64,000 nucleotides of DNA from Salvelinus alpinus (lineage: Eukaryota > Chordata > Actinopteri > Salmoniformes > Salmonidae): positions 13,891,976 to 13,955,975 of the forward strand of contig NC_092096.1 of NCBI RefSeq assembly GCF_045679555.1, written 5' to 3'. Within the stretch, counting starts at the first letter, position 1. Every line of letters begins with the position of its first letter. This document shows positions 1-14,557 of the stretch, in pieces. Both the position numbers and the translations under genes were made by a program. The notes below the pieces were generated by a model that worked only from the letters and a program-made list of their open reading frames with translations, had not been told where the DNA came from and did not search any database.

Positions 1-530
1 CCAGACAGCAGAGACAGAGCTGTTTCCAGACAGCAGAGACAGAGCTGTTTCCAGCAGAGACAGAGCTGTTTCCAGACAGCTGAGACAGAGCTGTTTCCAG
101 ACAGCTGAGACAGGGCTGTTTCCAGACAGCAGAGACAGAGCTGTTTCCAGACAGCAGAGACAGAGCTGTTTCCAGACAGCTGAGACAGAGCTGTTTCCAG
201 ACAGCTGAGACAGAGCTGTTTCCAGACTGCTGAGAGAGAGCTGTTTCCAGACAGCAGAGACAGAGCTGTTTCCAGACAGCTGAGACAGAGCTGTTTCCAG
301 ACAGCAGAGACAGAGCTGTTTCCAGACTGCTGAGAGAGAGCTGTTTCCAGACAGCAGAGACAGAGCTGTTTCCAGACAGCTGAGACAGAGCTGTTTCCAG
401 ACAGCAGAGACAGAGCTGTTTCCAGACAGCTGAGACAGAGCTGTTTCCAGACAGCTGAGACAGAGCTGTTTCCAGACTGCTGAGACAGAGCTGTTTCCAG
501 ACAGCTGAGACAGAGCTGTTTCCAGACAGC
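1..530. repeat. 25-bp minisatellite (ccagacagcagagacagagc...)
   Basis: About 21 copies of a 25-bp unit with an A/T alternation (agcaga or agctga) and occasional short units. It is cut by the window start, so the full length is unknown. It lies in the ptprr intron upstream of the exon at 984. Confidence 0.95.
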
Positions 531-983
531 AAGCAGTCAGCTAATCTTCATAAAATGTCTTTATTGTATGGCTCATCAGTCTCAGGTAGCATCAGGCTTG
601 ATTTATCATGCTGATCAAAGCTCTAATCTAATTAAATATAAAGCATATTTATATGGTTTATATGCTTTAGAATGACATTTATGGTTTTGGCGGGAAATAC
701 CGGTTTACTCCGGGAGAAAAGGGATTTATTCTCGGGATGGATTTTTTTTTTTAAATACCCGGGAAAATATTCAACCCTAACACACACACACACACACACA
801 CACAGGAACCCATAGGTATAAACAAATATGTACGTGATTCTACACATGTAAATTTGACAGGATACATGACATAATCCTGTTATACATGACATAATGTGTT
901 ATTGACAGGGTTTAATACACTGGATCAATAATGATTGGCGATACGATAACATGTGTAGTGATTAATGATGTTGTCTGTTCCAG
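531..983. other. ptprr intron; no gene seen
   Basis: Unique AT-rich DNA with a short CA microsatellite at 780-804. The stretch around 670-780 (gcgggaaataccggtttact and on) resembles a common salmonid dispersed repeat, but I cannot name the family. Confidence 0.5.
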
Positions 984-1094
984 AAATGTGTTCTGTACTG
1001 GCCAGAGAGGCGCGGTATCTATGGCAAGGTGGAGGTGCTCATTAACAACGTGACAGAGTGTGACAACTACACCTGCCGTACCCTCACCCTGAAG
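984..1094 (+). CDS. ptprr: ptprr exon, catalytic domain (KCVLYWPERRGIYG segment)
   Basis: This internal exon of 37 codons reads in phase 0 from KCVLYWPERRGIYGK to CRTLTLK. It follows a ctgttccag acceptor at 975-983 and ends at a gtactt donor (1095). The segment is the strand just before the WPD loop in KIM-family phosphatases, including the conserved YWPE and ECDNYT. The upstream exon is outside the window. Confidence 0.88.
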
Positions 1095-1415
1095 GTACTT
1101 TATCACTTAGTGATGAAACCCATTCTTTACATGACCATACTGGATCACTGTGGGTTTCTATCCATTTACTATACACTTCATTAACTCTCCATTGAAAATC
1201 TACACTTTTAAAAGTTCATGTTTTGTTGACTCATCCTATAGGCCCTAGTCGTATTTCTGACCAAAGCATAAATTGGAGAAAATAAAACACTTCAAAAACC
1301 CTCAAATGTTTATCTCAAACAGACCGTTTCCAAAATGCTTGCTATTTTCTCATAGAGGATGATGAACTGACCAATCAGCGATCTACTCGCGTTAATATTT
1401 TTTATGACCGGTATA
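1095..1415. other. ptprr intron; nothing recognised
   Basis: Intronic sequence between the donor at 1095 and the 27-bp array. No exon, RNA gene or named element was seen. Confidence 0.5.
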
Positions 1416-2427
1416 CACCCACACTATTCTGTTGTTGGGGTACACCCCACCATTCTGTTGTTGAGGTACGCCCAAACCATTCTGTTGTTGGGGTACGCCC
1501 ACACCATTCTGTTGTTGAGGTACGCCCACACCATTCTGTTGTTGAGGTACGCCCACACCATTCTGTTGTTGGGGTACGCCCACACCATTCTGTTGTTGGG
1601 GTACGCCCACACCATTCTGTTGTTGGGGTACGCCCACACTATTCTGTTGTTGGGGTACGCCCACACCATTCTGTTGTTGGGGTACGACCACACCATTCTG
1701 TTGTTGGGGTACGACCACACCATTCTGTTGTTGGGGTACGCCCACACCATTCTGTTGTTGGGGTACGCCCACACCGTTCTGTTGTTGGGGTACGACCACA
1801 CCGTTCTGTTGTTGGGGTACGACCACACCATTCTGTTGTTGGGGTAAGCCCACACCATTCTGTTGTTGGGGTACGCCCACACCATTCTGTTGTTGGGGTA
1901 CGACCACACCATTCTGTTGTTGGGGTACGACCACACCATTCTGTTGTTGGGGTACGACCACACCATTCTGTTGTTGGGGTACGCCCACACCATTCTGTTG
2001 TTGGGGTACGACCACACCGTTCTGTTGTTGGGGTACGACCACACCGTTCTGTTGTTGGGGTACGACCACACCATTCTGTTGTTGGGGTAAGCCCACACCA
2101 TTCTGTTGTTGGGGTACGCCCACACCATTCTGTTGTTGGGGTACGACCACACCATTCTGTTGTTGGGGTACGACCACACCATTCTGTTGTTGGGGTACGA
2201 CCACACCATTCTGTTGTTGGGGTACGACCACACCATTCTGTTGTTGGGGTACGCCCACACCATTCTGTTGTTGGGGTACGACCACACCATTCTGTTGTTG
2301 GGGTAAGCCCACACCATTCTGTTGTTGGGGTACGCCCACACCATTCTGTTGTTGGGGTACGACCACACCATTCTGTTGTTGGGGTACGACCACACCATTC
2401 TGTTGTTGGGGTACGCCCAAACCATTT
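1416..2427. repeat. 27-bp minisatellite (ccattctgttgttggggtac...)
   Basis: About 37 copies of a 27-bp unit, intronic in ptprr. Variants are cgccca/cgacca and cacca/caccg. A block with the gtaagcccac variant recurs at 1846, 2089 and 2303, so larger segments were also duplicated. The unit is a multiple of three with no stop in several frames, so long but spurious ORFs run through it on both strands (for example the nine-residue VPQQQNGVG periodicity on the - strand). Confidence 0.95.
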
Positions 2428-2618
2428 TAAAACAGAAAAGCTGCTTTATAACATAATTTATAAAAAATGTTTAGAAGGAAAACTATTTTACTCACATTGT
2501 CATTGATTATAGGTCATATTTCATAGAAATCTGTAAACACTGGACAGTTACTGTAAACTAGACTGAAACCACAATCTTGGTCTTACTCAAACTCTGTGTG
2601 TCTTTGTCTCTTTCACAG

Positions 2619-2890
2619 CAAGGGGCCCAGAGTCGTGTGGTGAAGCACTACTGGTACACATCATGGCCGGACCATAAGACCCCAGACAGCGCCCAGCCCC
2701 TGCTCCAGCTGATGAGAGACGTGGAGGAGGACAGGACGAGCTCCCCGTCGCAGGGACCCGTCATCGTACACTGCAGCGCAGGGATTGGCCGAACGGGCTG
2801 CTTCATCGCCACGACGATAGGCTGTCGTCAGTTGGAGCTGGAGGGAGTGGTGGATGTGCTGGGGATTGTGTGTCAGCTCAGAGCGGACAG
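2619..2890 (+). CDS. ptprr: ptprr exon with WPD loop and active-site P-loop
   Basis: The exon has 90 codons plus two bases. It begins after a tttcacag acceptor and ends GCG GAC AG before gtgagt at 2891. Residues about 9-18 are the WPD loop (YWYTSWPDHK), whose Asp is the general acid. Residues about 51-61 are the signature HCSAGIGRTGC with the nucleophile Cys and the phosphate-binding Arg. The split Arg codon (AG/A) is completed in the exon at 9832. The donor sits exactly at the start of a 24-copy 77-bp tandem array, so the exon border was drawn into the repeat unit. Confidence 0.93.
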
Positions 2891-4748
2891 GTGAGTTACC
2901 TACACCTGGTGTATTAGACCGTATGTGGAATAGTTCCAATGTAGTACAATACGTTTACAGCAGACAGGTGAGTTACCTACACCTGGTGTATTAGACCGTA
3001 TGTGGAATAGTTCCAATGTAGTACAATACGTTTACAGCAGACAGGTGAGTTACCTACACCTGGTGTATTAGACCGTATGTGGAATAGGTCCGATGTAGTA
3101 CAATACGTTTACAGCAGACAGGTGAGTTACCTACACCTGGTGTATTAGACCGTATGTGGAATAGGTCCGATGTAGTACAATACGTTTACAGCAGACAGGT
3201 GAGTTACCTACACCTGGTGTATTAGACCGTATGTGGAATAGGTCCGATGTAGTACAATACGTTTACAGCAGACAGGTGAGTTACCTATACCTGGTGTATT
3301 AGACCGTATGTGGAATAGGTCCAAGGTAGTACAATATGTTTACAGCGGACAGGTGAGTTACCTACACCTGGTGTATTAGGCCGTATGTGGAATAGTTCCA
3401 ATGTAGTACAATACGTTTACAGCAGACAGGTGAGTTACCTACACCTGGTGTATTAGGCAGTATGTGGAATAGTTCCAATGTAGTACAACACGTTTACAGC
3501 AGACAGGTGAGTTAGCTACACCTGGTGTATTAGACAGTATGTGGAATAGGTCCAAGGTAGTACAATACGTTTACAGCAGACAGGTGAGTTACCTACACCT
3601 GGTGTATTAGACAGTATGTGGAATAGGTCCAAGGTAGTACAATACGTTTACAGCAGACAGGTGAGTTACCTACACCTGGTGTATTAGACAGTATGTGGAA
3701 TAGGTCCAATGTAGTACAATACGTTTACAGCAGACAGGTGAGTTACCTACACCTGGTGTATTAGACAGTATGTGGAATAGGTCCAATGTAGTACAATACG
3801 TTTACAGCAGACAGGTGAGTTACCTACACCTGGTGTATTAGACAGTATGTGGAATAGGTCCAATGTAGTACAATACGTTTACAGCAGACAGGTGAGTTAC
3901 CTACACCTGGTGTATTAGACCGTATGTGGAATAGGTCCGATGTAGTACAATACGTTTACAGCAGACAGGTGAGTTACCTACACCTGGTGTATTAGACCGT
4001 ATGTGGAATAGGTCCGATGTAGTACAATACGTTTACAGCAGACAGGTGAGTTACCTACACCTGGTGTATTAGACCGTATGTGGAATAGGTCCGATGTAGT
4101 ACAATACGTTTACAGCAGACAGGTGAGTTACCTATACCTGGTGTATTAGACCGTATGTGGAATAGGTCCAAGGTAGTACAATATGTTTACAGCGGACAGG
4201 TGAGTTACCTACACCTGGTGTATTAGGCCGTATGTGGAATAGTTCCAATGTAGTACAATACGTTTACAGCAGACAGGTGAGTTACCTACACCTGGTGTAT
4301 TAGGCAGTATGTGGAATAGTTCCAATGTAGTACAACACGTTTACAGCAGACAGGTGAGTTAGCTACACCTGGTGTATTAGACAGTATGTGGAATAGGTCC
4401 AAGGTAGTACAATACGTTTACAGCAGACAGGTGAGTTACCTACACCTGGTGTATTAGACAGTATGTGGAATAGGTCCAAGGTAGTACAATACGTTTACAG
4501 CAGACAGGTGAGTTACCTACACCTGGTGTATTAGACAGTATGTGGAATAGGTCCAATGTAGTACAATACGTTTACAGCAGACAGGTGAGTTACCTACACC
4601 TGGTGTATTAGACAGTATGTGGAATAGGTCCAATGTAGTACAATACGTTTACAGCAGACAGGTGAGTTACCTACACCTGGTGTATTAGACAGTATGTGGA
4701 ATAGGTCCAATGTAGTACAATACGTTTACAGCAGACAGGTGAGTTACC
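2891..4748. repeat. 77-bp minisatellite starting at the ptprr splice donor
   Basis: 24 units of exactly 77 bp (gtgag at 2891, 2968, 3045 ... 4739). Each unit carries ttacag, then cagacag, then gtgagt, so the exon's donor is repeated in every copy. A rare variant (gcggac) occurs at 3345 and again at 4192, 847 bp or 11 units later, which shows an 11-unit block duplication. Confidence 0.96.
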
Positions 4749-4823
4749 TGGTGATGATATAGCCATGGCCTCTTTCCTGCTTGTATGCTACTGTGTTTGT
4801 GTTGCTCTAATGACCATCAGTGA

Positions 4824-4942
<119 letters not shown>

Positions 4943-4945
4943 ATG

Positions 4946-6555
4946 GATCAAATCAAATCAAATATTACTGGTCACATACACACGGTTAGCAGATGTTAAT
5001 GTGAGTGTAGTGAAATGCTTGTGCTTCTAGTTCCGACAGTGCAGTAATATCTAACAAGTAATCTAACAATTTCACAACATCTACCTTATACACACAATGT
5101 AATGGGATGGAATAAGAATATGTACATATAAACATATGGATGAGCGATGGCCGAGCGGCATTGGCAAGGTGCAATAGATGGTATAATGTACAGTATATAC
5201 ATATGAGATGAATAATATAAGATATGTAAACATTATTAAAGTGGCATTATTTAACGTGACTAGTGATCCATTTATTAATAGTGGATAATGATTTGAGTCT
5301 GTATGTTGGCAGCAGCCTCTCAATGTTAGTGATGGCAGTTTAACAGTCTGATGGCCTTGAGATAGAAGCTGTTTTTCAGTCTCTCGGTCCCAGCTTTGAT
5401 GCACCTGTACTGACCTCGCCTTCTGGATGATAGCGGGGTGAACAGGCAGCGGCTCAGGTGGTTGTTGTCCTTGATGATCTTTTTGGCCTTCCTGTGACAT
5501 CGGGTGGTGTAGGTGTCCTGGAGGGCAGGTAGTTTGCCCCCGGTGATGCGATGTTGAGACCTCACTACCCTCTGGAGAGCCTTATGGTTGTGGGCGGAGC
5601 AGTTGCCGTTCCAGACGGTGATACAGCCCGAAAGGATACTTTCAAATGTGCATCTGTAGAAGTTTGTCAGGGTTTTAGGTGACAAGCTAAATTTCTTCAG
5701 CCTCCTGAGGATGAAGAGGCGCTGTTGCGTGGATTAAACATTTCAGTTTGTCTGTAATGTGTACGCCCAGGAACTTAAAACGCTCCACCTTCTCCACTAC
5801 TGTCCTGTCGATGTGGATAGGGGGCTGCTCCATCTGCTGTTTCCTGAAATCCACAATCTTCTCCTTTGTTTTGTTGACGTTGAGTGAGAGGTTGTTTACC
5901 TGACACGACACCACGAGTGCCCTCAGCTCCTCCCTGTAGGCTGTCTCTTCGTTGTTGGTAATCAAGCCTACCACTGTAGTGTCATCTGCAAACTTGATTA
6001 TTGAGTTGGAGGCGTGCATGGCCATGCAGTCGTGGGTGAACAGGGAGTACAGGAGAGGGCTGAGAACGCTCCAGTGTTGCGGTATGCAAACTGAAGTGGG
6101 TCTAGGGTGGCAGGTAAAGTGGAGGTGATATGATCCTTGACTAGTCTCTCAAAGCACTTCATGATGACAGAAGTGAGTGCTATTGTGTGATGGTAATTTA
6201 GTTCAGTTATATTTGGCGTCTTTTGTACAGGTACAATGGTTAAAATCTTGAAGCATGTGGGGACAGCAGACTGGGATAAGGAGCGATTGAATATGACCGT
6301 AAACACACTAGCCAGCTGGTCTGCGCATGCTCTGAGGACGCGGCTAGGGATGCCATCTGGGCCAGCAGCCCTGCGAGGGTTAACATGTTTAAATGTCTTA
6401 CTCATGTCGGCCACGGAGAAGGAGAGTGGGGGGCCCACAGTCCATGGTAGCGGGTCACGTCAGTGGCACTGTATTATACTCAAAGCGGGCAAAGAAGGTG
6501 TTTAGTTTGTCTGGAAGCAAGACGTCGGTGTCCGTGATGGATGTGGCTGGGTGAG
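4946..6555 (-). mobile_element. non-LTR retrotransposon fragment (L2/CR1/Rex1 group), degenerate
   Basis: Read on the - strand, the reverse transcriptase domain comes first and the 3' UTR ends in a gatttgatttgatt tail (4946-4965). RT pieces: 5998-6438 has the fingers region (RRAAGPDGIPSRVL, CFERLVKDHI, DPLQFAYR); 5687-6025 has the catalytic [10 protein letters not shown]; 5326-5685 has [20 protein letters not shown]. They lie in different frames. The segment between FAYR and the [16 protein letters not shown] block is deleted. It is not functional. Its 5' side passes directly into the minisatellite at 6556. A less damaged copy lies at 62607-64000. Confidence 0.85.
5326..6438 (-). pseudogene. 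reverse transcriptase remnant of the LINE
   Basis: Three out-of-frame ORF pieces together cover fingers, palm and thumb of an RT. The palm motif is FADD with both aspartates kept, but frameshifts and the internal deletion rule out an enzyme. Confidence 0.82.
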
Positions 6556-6587
<32 letters not shown>

Positions 6588-9048
6588 GGATGGACGTGGC
6601 TAGGTGAGGACAGTCAGTCAGACAGACAGGATGGATGTGGCTGGGTGAGGACAGTCAAAGAGACAGTCAGGATGGATGTGGCTGGGTGAGGACAGTCAGA
6701 CAGACAGTCAGGATGGATGTGGCTGGGTTAGGACAGTCAGACAGACAGTCGGATAGACAGTCAGGATGGATGTGGCTGGGTTAGGACAGTCAGACAGACA
6801 GTCAGACAGACAGTCAGGATGGATGTGGCTGGGTGAGGACAGTCAGACAGACAGTCAGGATGGATGTTAGGAGGGATGTAGGTGGGTGAGGACAGACAGA
6901 CAGTCAGGATGGATGTTAGGAGGGATGTAGGTGGGTGAGGACAGACAGACAGTCAGGATGGATGTTAGGAGGGATGTAGGTGGGTGAGGACAGACAGATA
7001 GTCAGGATGGATGTTAGGAGGGATGTAGGTGGGTGAGGACAGACAGACAGTCAGGATGGATGTTAGGAGGGATGTAGGTGGGTGAGGACAGTCAGACAGA
7101 CAGTCAGGATGTAGGTGGGTGAGGACAGACAGACAGTCAGGATGGATGTTAGGAGGGATGTAGGTGGGTGAGGACAGTCAGACAGACAGTCAGGATGGAT
7201 GTTAGGAGGGATGTAGGTGGGTGAGGACAGACAGACAGTCAGGATGGATGTTAGGAGAGATGTAGGTGGGTGAGGACAGTCAGACAGTCAGGATGGATGT
7301 TAGGATGGATGTGGCTGGGTGAGGACAGACAGACAGTCAGGATGGATGTTAGGAGGGATGTAGGTGGGTGAGGACAGTCAGACAGTCAGGATGGATGTTA
7401 GGAGGGATGTAGGTGGGTGAGGACAGACAGTCAGACAGACAGTCAGGATGGATGTTAGGAGGGATGTAGGTGGGTGAGGACAGTCAGACAGTCAGGATGG
7501 ATGTTAGGAGGGATGTAGGTGGGTGAGGACAGACAGACAGACAGACAGTCAGGATGTAGGTGGGTGAGGACAGACAGACAGACAGTCAGGATGGATGTTA
7601 GGAGGGATGTAGGTGGGTGAGGACAGTCAGACAGACAGTCAGGATGGATGTTAGGAGGGATGTAGGTGGGTGAGGACAGACAGACAGTCAGGATGGATGT
7701 TAGGAGAGATGTAGGTGGGTGAGGACAGTCAGACAGTCAGGATGGATGTTAGGATGGATGTGGCTGGGTGAGGACAGACAGACAGTCAGGATGGATGTTA
7801 GGAGGGATGTAGGTGGGTGAGGACAGTCAGACAGTCAGGATGGATGTTAGGAGGGATGTAGGTGGGTGAGGACAGACAGTCAGACAGACAGTCAGGATGG
7901 ATGTTAGGAGGGATGTAGGTGGGTGAGGACAGTCAGACAGTCAGGATGGATGTTAGGAGGGATGTAGGTGGGTGAGGACAGACAGACAGTCAGGATGGAT
8001 GTTAGGAGGGATGTAGGTGGGTGAGGACAGTCAGACAGACAGTCAGGATGGATGTTAGGAGGGATGTGGGTGGGTGAGGACAGACAGACAGACAGACAGT
8101 CAGGATGGATGTTAGGAGGGATGTGGCTGGGTGAGGACAGACAGACAGACAGTCAGGATGTAGGTGGGTGAGGACAGACAGACAGACAGTCAGGATGGAT
8201 GTTAGGAGGGATGTGGCTGGGTGAGGACAGTCAGACAGACAGTCAGGATGTAGGTGGGTGAGGACAGTCAGACATACAGTCAGGATGTAGGTGGGTGAGG
8301 ACAGTCAGGATGTAGGTGGGTGAGGACAGTCAGTCAGACAGGATGTAGGTGGGTGAGGACAGTCAGTCAGACAGACAGGATGGATGTTAGGAGGGATGTG
8401 GGTGGGTGAGGACAGTCAGACAGACAGTCAGGATGGATGTTAGGAGGGATGTTGGTGGGTGAGGACAGACAGACAGACAGTCAGGATGGATGTTAGGAGG
8501 GATGTAGCTGGGTGAGGACAGACAGACAGACAGTCAGGATGGATGTTAGGAGGGATGTAGGTGGGTGAGGACAGTCAGACAGACAGTCAGGATGTAGGTG
8601 GGTGAGGACAGACAGACAGACGGTCAGGATGGATGTTAGGAGGGATGTGGCTGGGTGAGGACAGTCAGACAGACAGTCAGGATGTAGGTGGGTGAGGACA
8701 GACAGACAGACAGTTAGGATGTAGGTGGGTGAGGACAGTCAGACAGACAGTCGGGATGTAGGTGGGTGAGGACAGTCAGGATGTAGGTGGGTGAGGACAG
8801 TCAGTCAGACAGGATGTAGGTGGGTGAGGACAGTCAGTCAGACAGACAGGATGTAGGTGGGTGAGGACAGTCAGGATGTAGGTGGGTGAGGACAGTCAGT
8901 CAGACAGACAGGATGTAGGTGGGTGAGGACAGTCAGTCAGACAGACAGGATGTAGGTGGGTGAGGACAGTCAGGATGTAGGTGGGTGAGGACAGTCAGTC
9001 AGACAGACAGGATGTAGGTGGGTGAGGACAGTCAGGATGTAGGTGGGT
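6556..9048. repeat. complex minisatellite (ggatgtaggtgggtgaggacag with CAGA/CAGT spacers)
   Basis: About 2.5 kb of units 25-60 bp long, mixing ggatggatgttaggag, ggatgtaggtgggtgagga and variable gacagtcagacagacag stretches. The first units contain gatggatgtggctgggtgag, which continues the LINE sequence at 6536-6555, so the array arose from LINE DNA. The variants ttaggagagatgt (7252 and 7701) and ttaggatggatgtggc (7301 and 7750) recur 449 bp apart, evidence of block duplication. Confidence 0.94.
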
Positions 9049-9142
9049 GTGGACATAAATCATGCTAAGAAACTTGTACATGAGAAACTGTGTTTGTCTT
9101 ACAAGAGACGGACAGAACGTGATATTATGTTCCTATCTCTTT

Positions 9143-9831
<689 letters not shown>

Positions 9832-9925
9832 AGGAGGCCTGATCCAGACAGGGGAGCAGTACGAGTTTGTCCACCACGCCTTGAGCCTCTTCGAGACCCG
9901 CCTCTCCGCCGACACCGGCCAATGA
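9832..9925 (+). CDS. ptprr: ptprr terminal coding exon
   Basis: The exon follows a gtcttttcag acceptor. Its first base completes the Arg codon from the previous exon. It encodes GGLIQTGEQYEFVHHALSLFETRLSADTGQ-type sequence in two parts: the Q-loop (QTGEQY), which positions the water in the second catalytic step, and the short C-terminal tail. The TGA stop is at 9923-9925. There is no extension beyond the catalytic domain, as expected for PTPRR. Confidence 0.92.
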
Positions 9926-10108
9926 ACAGAGGCCAGGAAGTTTTTGCTAGACATGCCAGATTTTTCCAGGAAGTGGAATTTAATTCCCCCTAGCGGGAAG
10001 GACCTATCTTACCTGGTGACTGTGAGGACATGTGACTAATGTGGAAGTGGATATTTGGGTTACGATTGGATGGTAGATGTCCTTGTGGGCTTAGTCTTTG
10101 TGGACATG
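9926..10108 (+). other. ptprr: ptprr 3' UTR, proximal part
   Basis: Unique sequence directly after the ptprr stop. It runs into a 66-bp tandem array at 10109. The UTR end is not certain; see the candidate polyadenylation signals at 10737 and 16834. Confidence 0.6.
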
Positions 10109-10445
10109 TATGGACAGCCTGGACTGCTATTGGCTGATTGATTGAGTCTCCTTACAGAGAGAGAGAGATGGAGGTATGGACAGCCTGGACTGCTATTGGC
10201 TGATTGATTGAGTCTCCTTACAGAGAGAGAGAGATGGAGGTATGGACAGCCTGGACTGCTATTGGCTGATTGATTGAGTCTCCTTACAGAGAGAGAGAGA
10301 TGGAGGTATGGACAGCCTGGACTGCTATTGGCTGATTGATTGAGTCTCCTTACAGAGAGAGAGAGATGGAGGTATGGAGAGCCTGGACTGCTTTTGGCTG
10401 ATTGATTGAGTCTCCTTACAGAGAGAGAGAGATGGAGGTATGGAC
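10109..10445. repeat. 66-bp minisatellite in ptprr 3' UTR/flank
   Basis: Five copies of a 66-bp unit (starts at 10109, 10175, 10241, 10307, 10373), beginning tatggacagcctggactgc and ending in a short GA run before gatggagg. Confidence 0.95.
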
Positions 10446-11369
10446 AGGTGATTTTGTCTCTGAATGTAATGTATCCTTTCTTCTCTTCCTCCTTTTCCTC
10501 CTCTTCTTCTTCTTCTTCTTCTACTACTTCCTGTCATTCGTGAGCAGCTCTGCTTCTGAAAACGTTGTTGTGAGCAACCTGCCTCTGTCCAATCAAACTC
10601 TCTGATACTACAGCTCTGTCCAATCAGATTGCCTGATATTGATTCTGTAGTATATCTACACTCTGACCTCTTACTACTATGTGCTACAGTAGATGGGTAG
10701 GTAGTCTGTGGTCCTTGAATCGTCCACGGTGTTTCTATTAAAAAGCAAAAGGTACGTTGTCGAAATTAATAGCACTTGTCTTTGTGACTTTACTAGGATA
10801 TTTTTGAATTATGATTTATTTATTTTTTTAAACTATGTGCTGTTACACAAAGGGTATTATTCTAAAGACTGTTATATTCCTTTGGAGGTTGGCTTTTCTC
10901 TCAGTAACACACTAGAAGCTGCCCCTCTGCCATATAGTATACCTCTGAGAGCATGTTGATCATCCATTGAAACATCAGTGTATGAAAGGTGAGGGAACGA
11001 TTGGGCCTGTCTGCACGGTACTACACATCAAAAGGTCTTTACGCTATGGGGATGGCCATTATACACACTGAATTGGAAGCAAATAACAACAAAAAAAGCC
11101 AGCCGTCACGCGGCCCTTCAGATTGGGTTTGGCCATCCTATAGATCTACCTTATTCACAGAGAACTGTCATGGCCGCCGTGTGATCCAATGGTGTTCCAT
11201 ACCAAAGCTCGCTGTTATGAGTTACCGTGTGATCTACCCTGGCTCTGAAATGGCATGACATTTCATCAGTAAATCAATCTTACTACCAAAACTTTTTTTT
11301 TTTTCAGACAATCATTTATTTTCCATTTCTTAGCTTTCAAATCCATCCTTAGGTATATTGTGTTGACAA
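10446..11369. other. ptprr 3' UTR/flank; no gene seen
   Basis: Contains a TTC-rich run near 10480-10540 and the ATTAAA at 10737. No coding potential recognised. Confidence 0.5.
10737..10742 (+). terminator. candidate ptprr polyadenylation signal (ATTAAA)
   Basis: ATTAAA lies about 810 bases after the ptprr stop codon and before the first mobile elements. It is the simplest position for the transcript end, but a six-base match is weak evidence on its own. Confidence 0.3.
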
Positions 11370-11511
11370 TTAAAGGCCCAGTGCAGTCAAAAACATGATT
11401 TTCCCCCTGTGTTTTATATATATTCACATACTATGATGTTGGAATAAGTACCTTACAAAAGTAAGGCAGTTAATTGAAATTGAGATAAAAACGGCTGTGT
11501 TGGACCTTTAA
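11370..11511. mobile_element. short MITE-like element with TTAA ends
   Basis: The left end ttaaaggcccagtg and the right end tggacctttaa are imperfect inverted repeats, with TTAA at both borders (11370-11373, 11508-11511). The 142-bp length and no coding capacity fit a miniature inverted-repeat element, possibly of the piggyBac type, which targets TTAA. The family was not confirmed. Confidence 0.55.
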
Positions 11512-11926
11512 GCATCACAGATAATTATATGACTACTTTCTTTACCAAAGTGTATACGTTTGCGTTTAAATGACAATGGTGCACTCATGGTATGTTTAAT
11601 TATTGATCATATAGATTAAATTACAGTAGTAATAATGCTTTTAGTTTTATACGATATTAAGATAATGTTTTGATGTGTAACAGTAAACTCATGATCATTT
11701 GGCACTTTTAGACATGATGTTTTCTCTGTATGACTGAATGGTATAGATTCCCATACACTAGATTCCCATACACTAGATTCCCATACACTAGATTCCCATA
11801 CACTTTATCTCTGAAACAAAACAGTTATTACAAAGATGACGTCAATCAGACACTTATTTTTTTGTCCGGATTATCTGACCCTGATTTCAAACTCTGATAT
11901 ACTGTAGCTTCTGAATGCCAAATACA
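11512..11926. other. intergenic; no gene seen
   Basis: AT-rich DNA between the MITE and the Tc1 element; contains only the 15-bp repeat. Confidence 0.5.
11741..11802. repeat. 15-bp short tandem repeat (gattcccatacacta)
   Basis: Four copies of a 15-bp unit in ptprr downstream DNA. Confidence 0.9.
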
Positions 11927-11928
11927 TA

Positions 11929-13550
<1,622 letters not shown>

Positions 13551-13552
13551 TA

Positions 13553-14557
13553 GATTGGACATGATTCCCTTCAAACTTTTCTGGTAATTCCTGAAAATCT
13601 AAAGTGAGTTGCACAATTACTAGCTTGGAATCCATCCTGAATAGCACTCCATTTCACAATGGTCTCACTAGTAAAGCAGAGTAGTATTCAGGGTGGATTC
13701 TAGACAAAACAAATACCCCTCCCTGCTCCTTCCTCTTCAAACAAGACATCCATGAGGTCATTTCCTTAACTCCACTAGGGTTTCTAACTCAACAAGACGA
13801 TTCCCACAAACAGCCAAAGTTATTCTCATCAAAGCTGCTTGCCCATACAGATCATGCTTTAGAATAGTTTAGTAGCCTGGAACCTCAAACTGAATATTTC
13901 ACTATTTCACTGAAACAGTAGGGAAGCAGAGTAATATTTGTGTTCCAGTCTCGGGTTTTAGTGATCAATAGCCGAGTGGTCTATAATCTACATTCTGCTT
14001 CTCTTCAAGTACATCATATTCATGGGCTGCATGTTTGGTCACAATGTTGTTTTTTTACTAAATGCATCGTCATTGAGCGCTGATGAAGATGTCATCAAAA
14101 GCTCATTACAGTGGATTGGAAATGCAATGACATTCAAAATGAGGCAAATCATTTGTAGGAAAACGTTGAATGTCGCCAGATTGACTTTCACTAGCTAGCT
14201 AAAATTGAGGGGAGGCCACCGGATTTTAGCTAGCTAACGTTAGCATTGCTAGCTATTTTTGACAAACTTTACTAGCTAATGACAACATTGCCATGTCTAA
14301 AGTAAATTTGAAGACATGATAATGCTGTCATTAAGTTGTTTCCTACTAAATATTTGACTACTTTCGCAATATCATCGTATTTCCATGCACTGTAGGGTAA
14401 TTTTGACTAAATAGTAGTTAGCCTCCGACCAGAATGCCTCCGGTAGAGGGCGGCTTGACAACGTTCATAACAATGGCATGACACGACCGAGTGATGGAGG
14501 TGCAAACCATGAATATGCATGATGGAGGAATATATATACACTACATCTGAAAGTGCT
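13553..14557. other. intergenic DNA; nothing recognised
   Basis: Unique sequence with a gctagctaacgttagc-type palindromic patch near 14195-14275. No ORF resembles a known protein. Confidence 0.5.

Noticed and set aside
1392..2425. A PQQQNGV-repeat protein on the - strand
   Set aside because: Pure translation of a 27-bp minisatellite inside a ptprr intron on the opposite strand.
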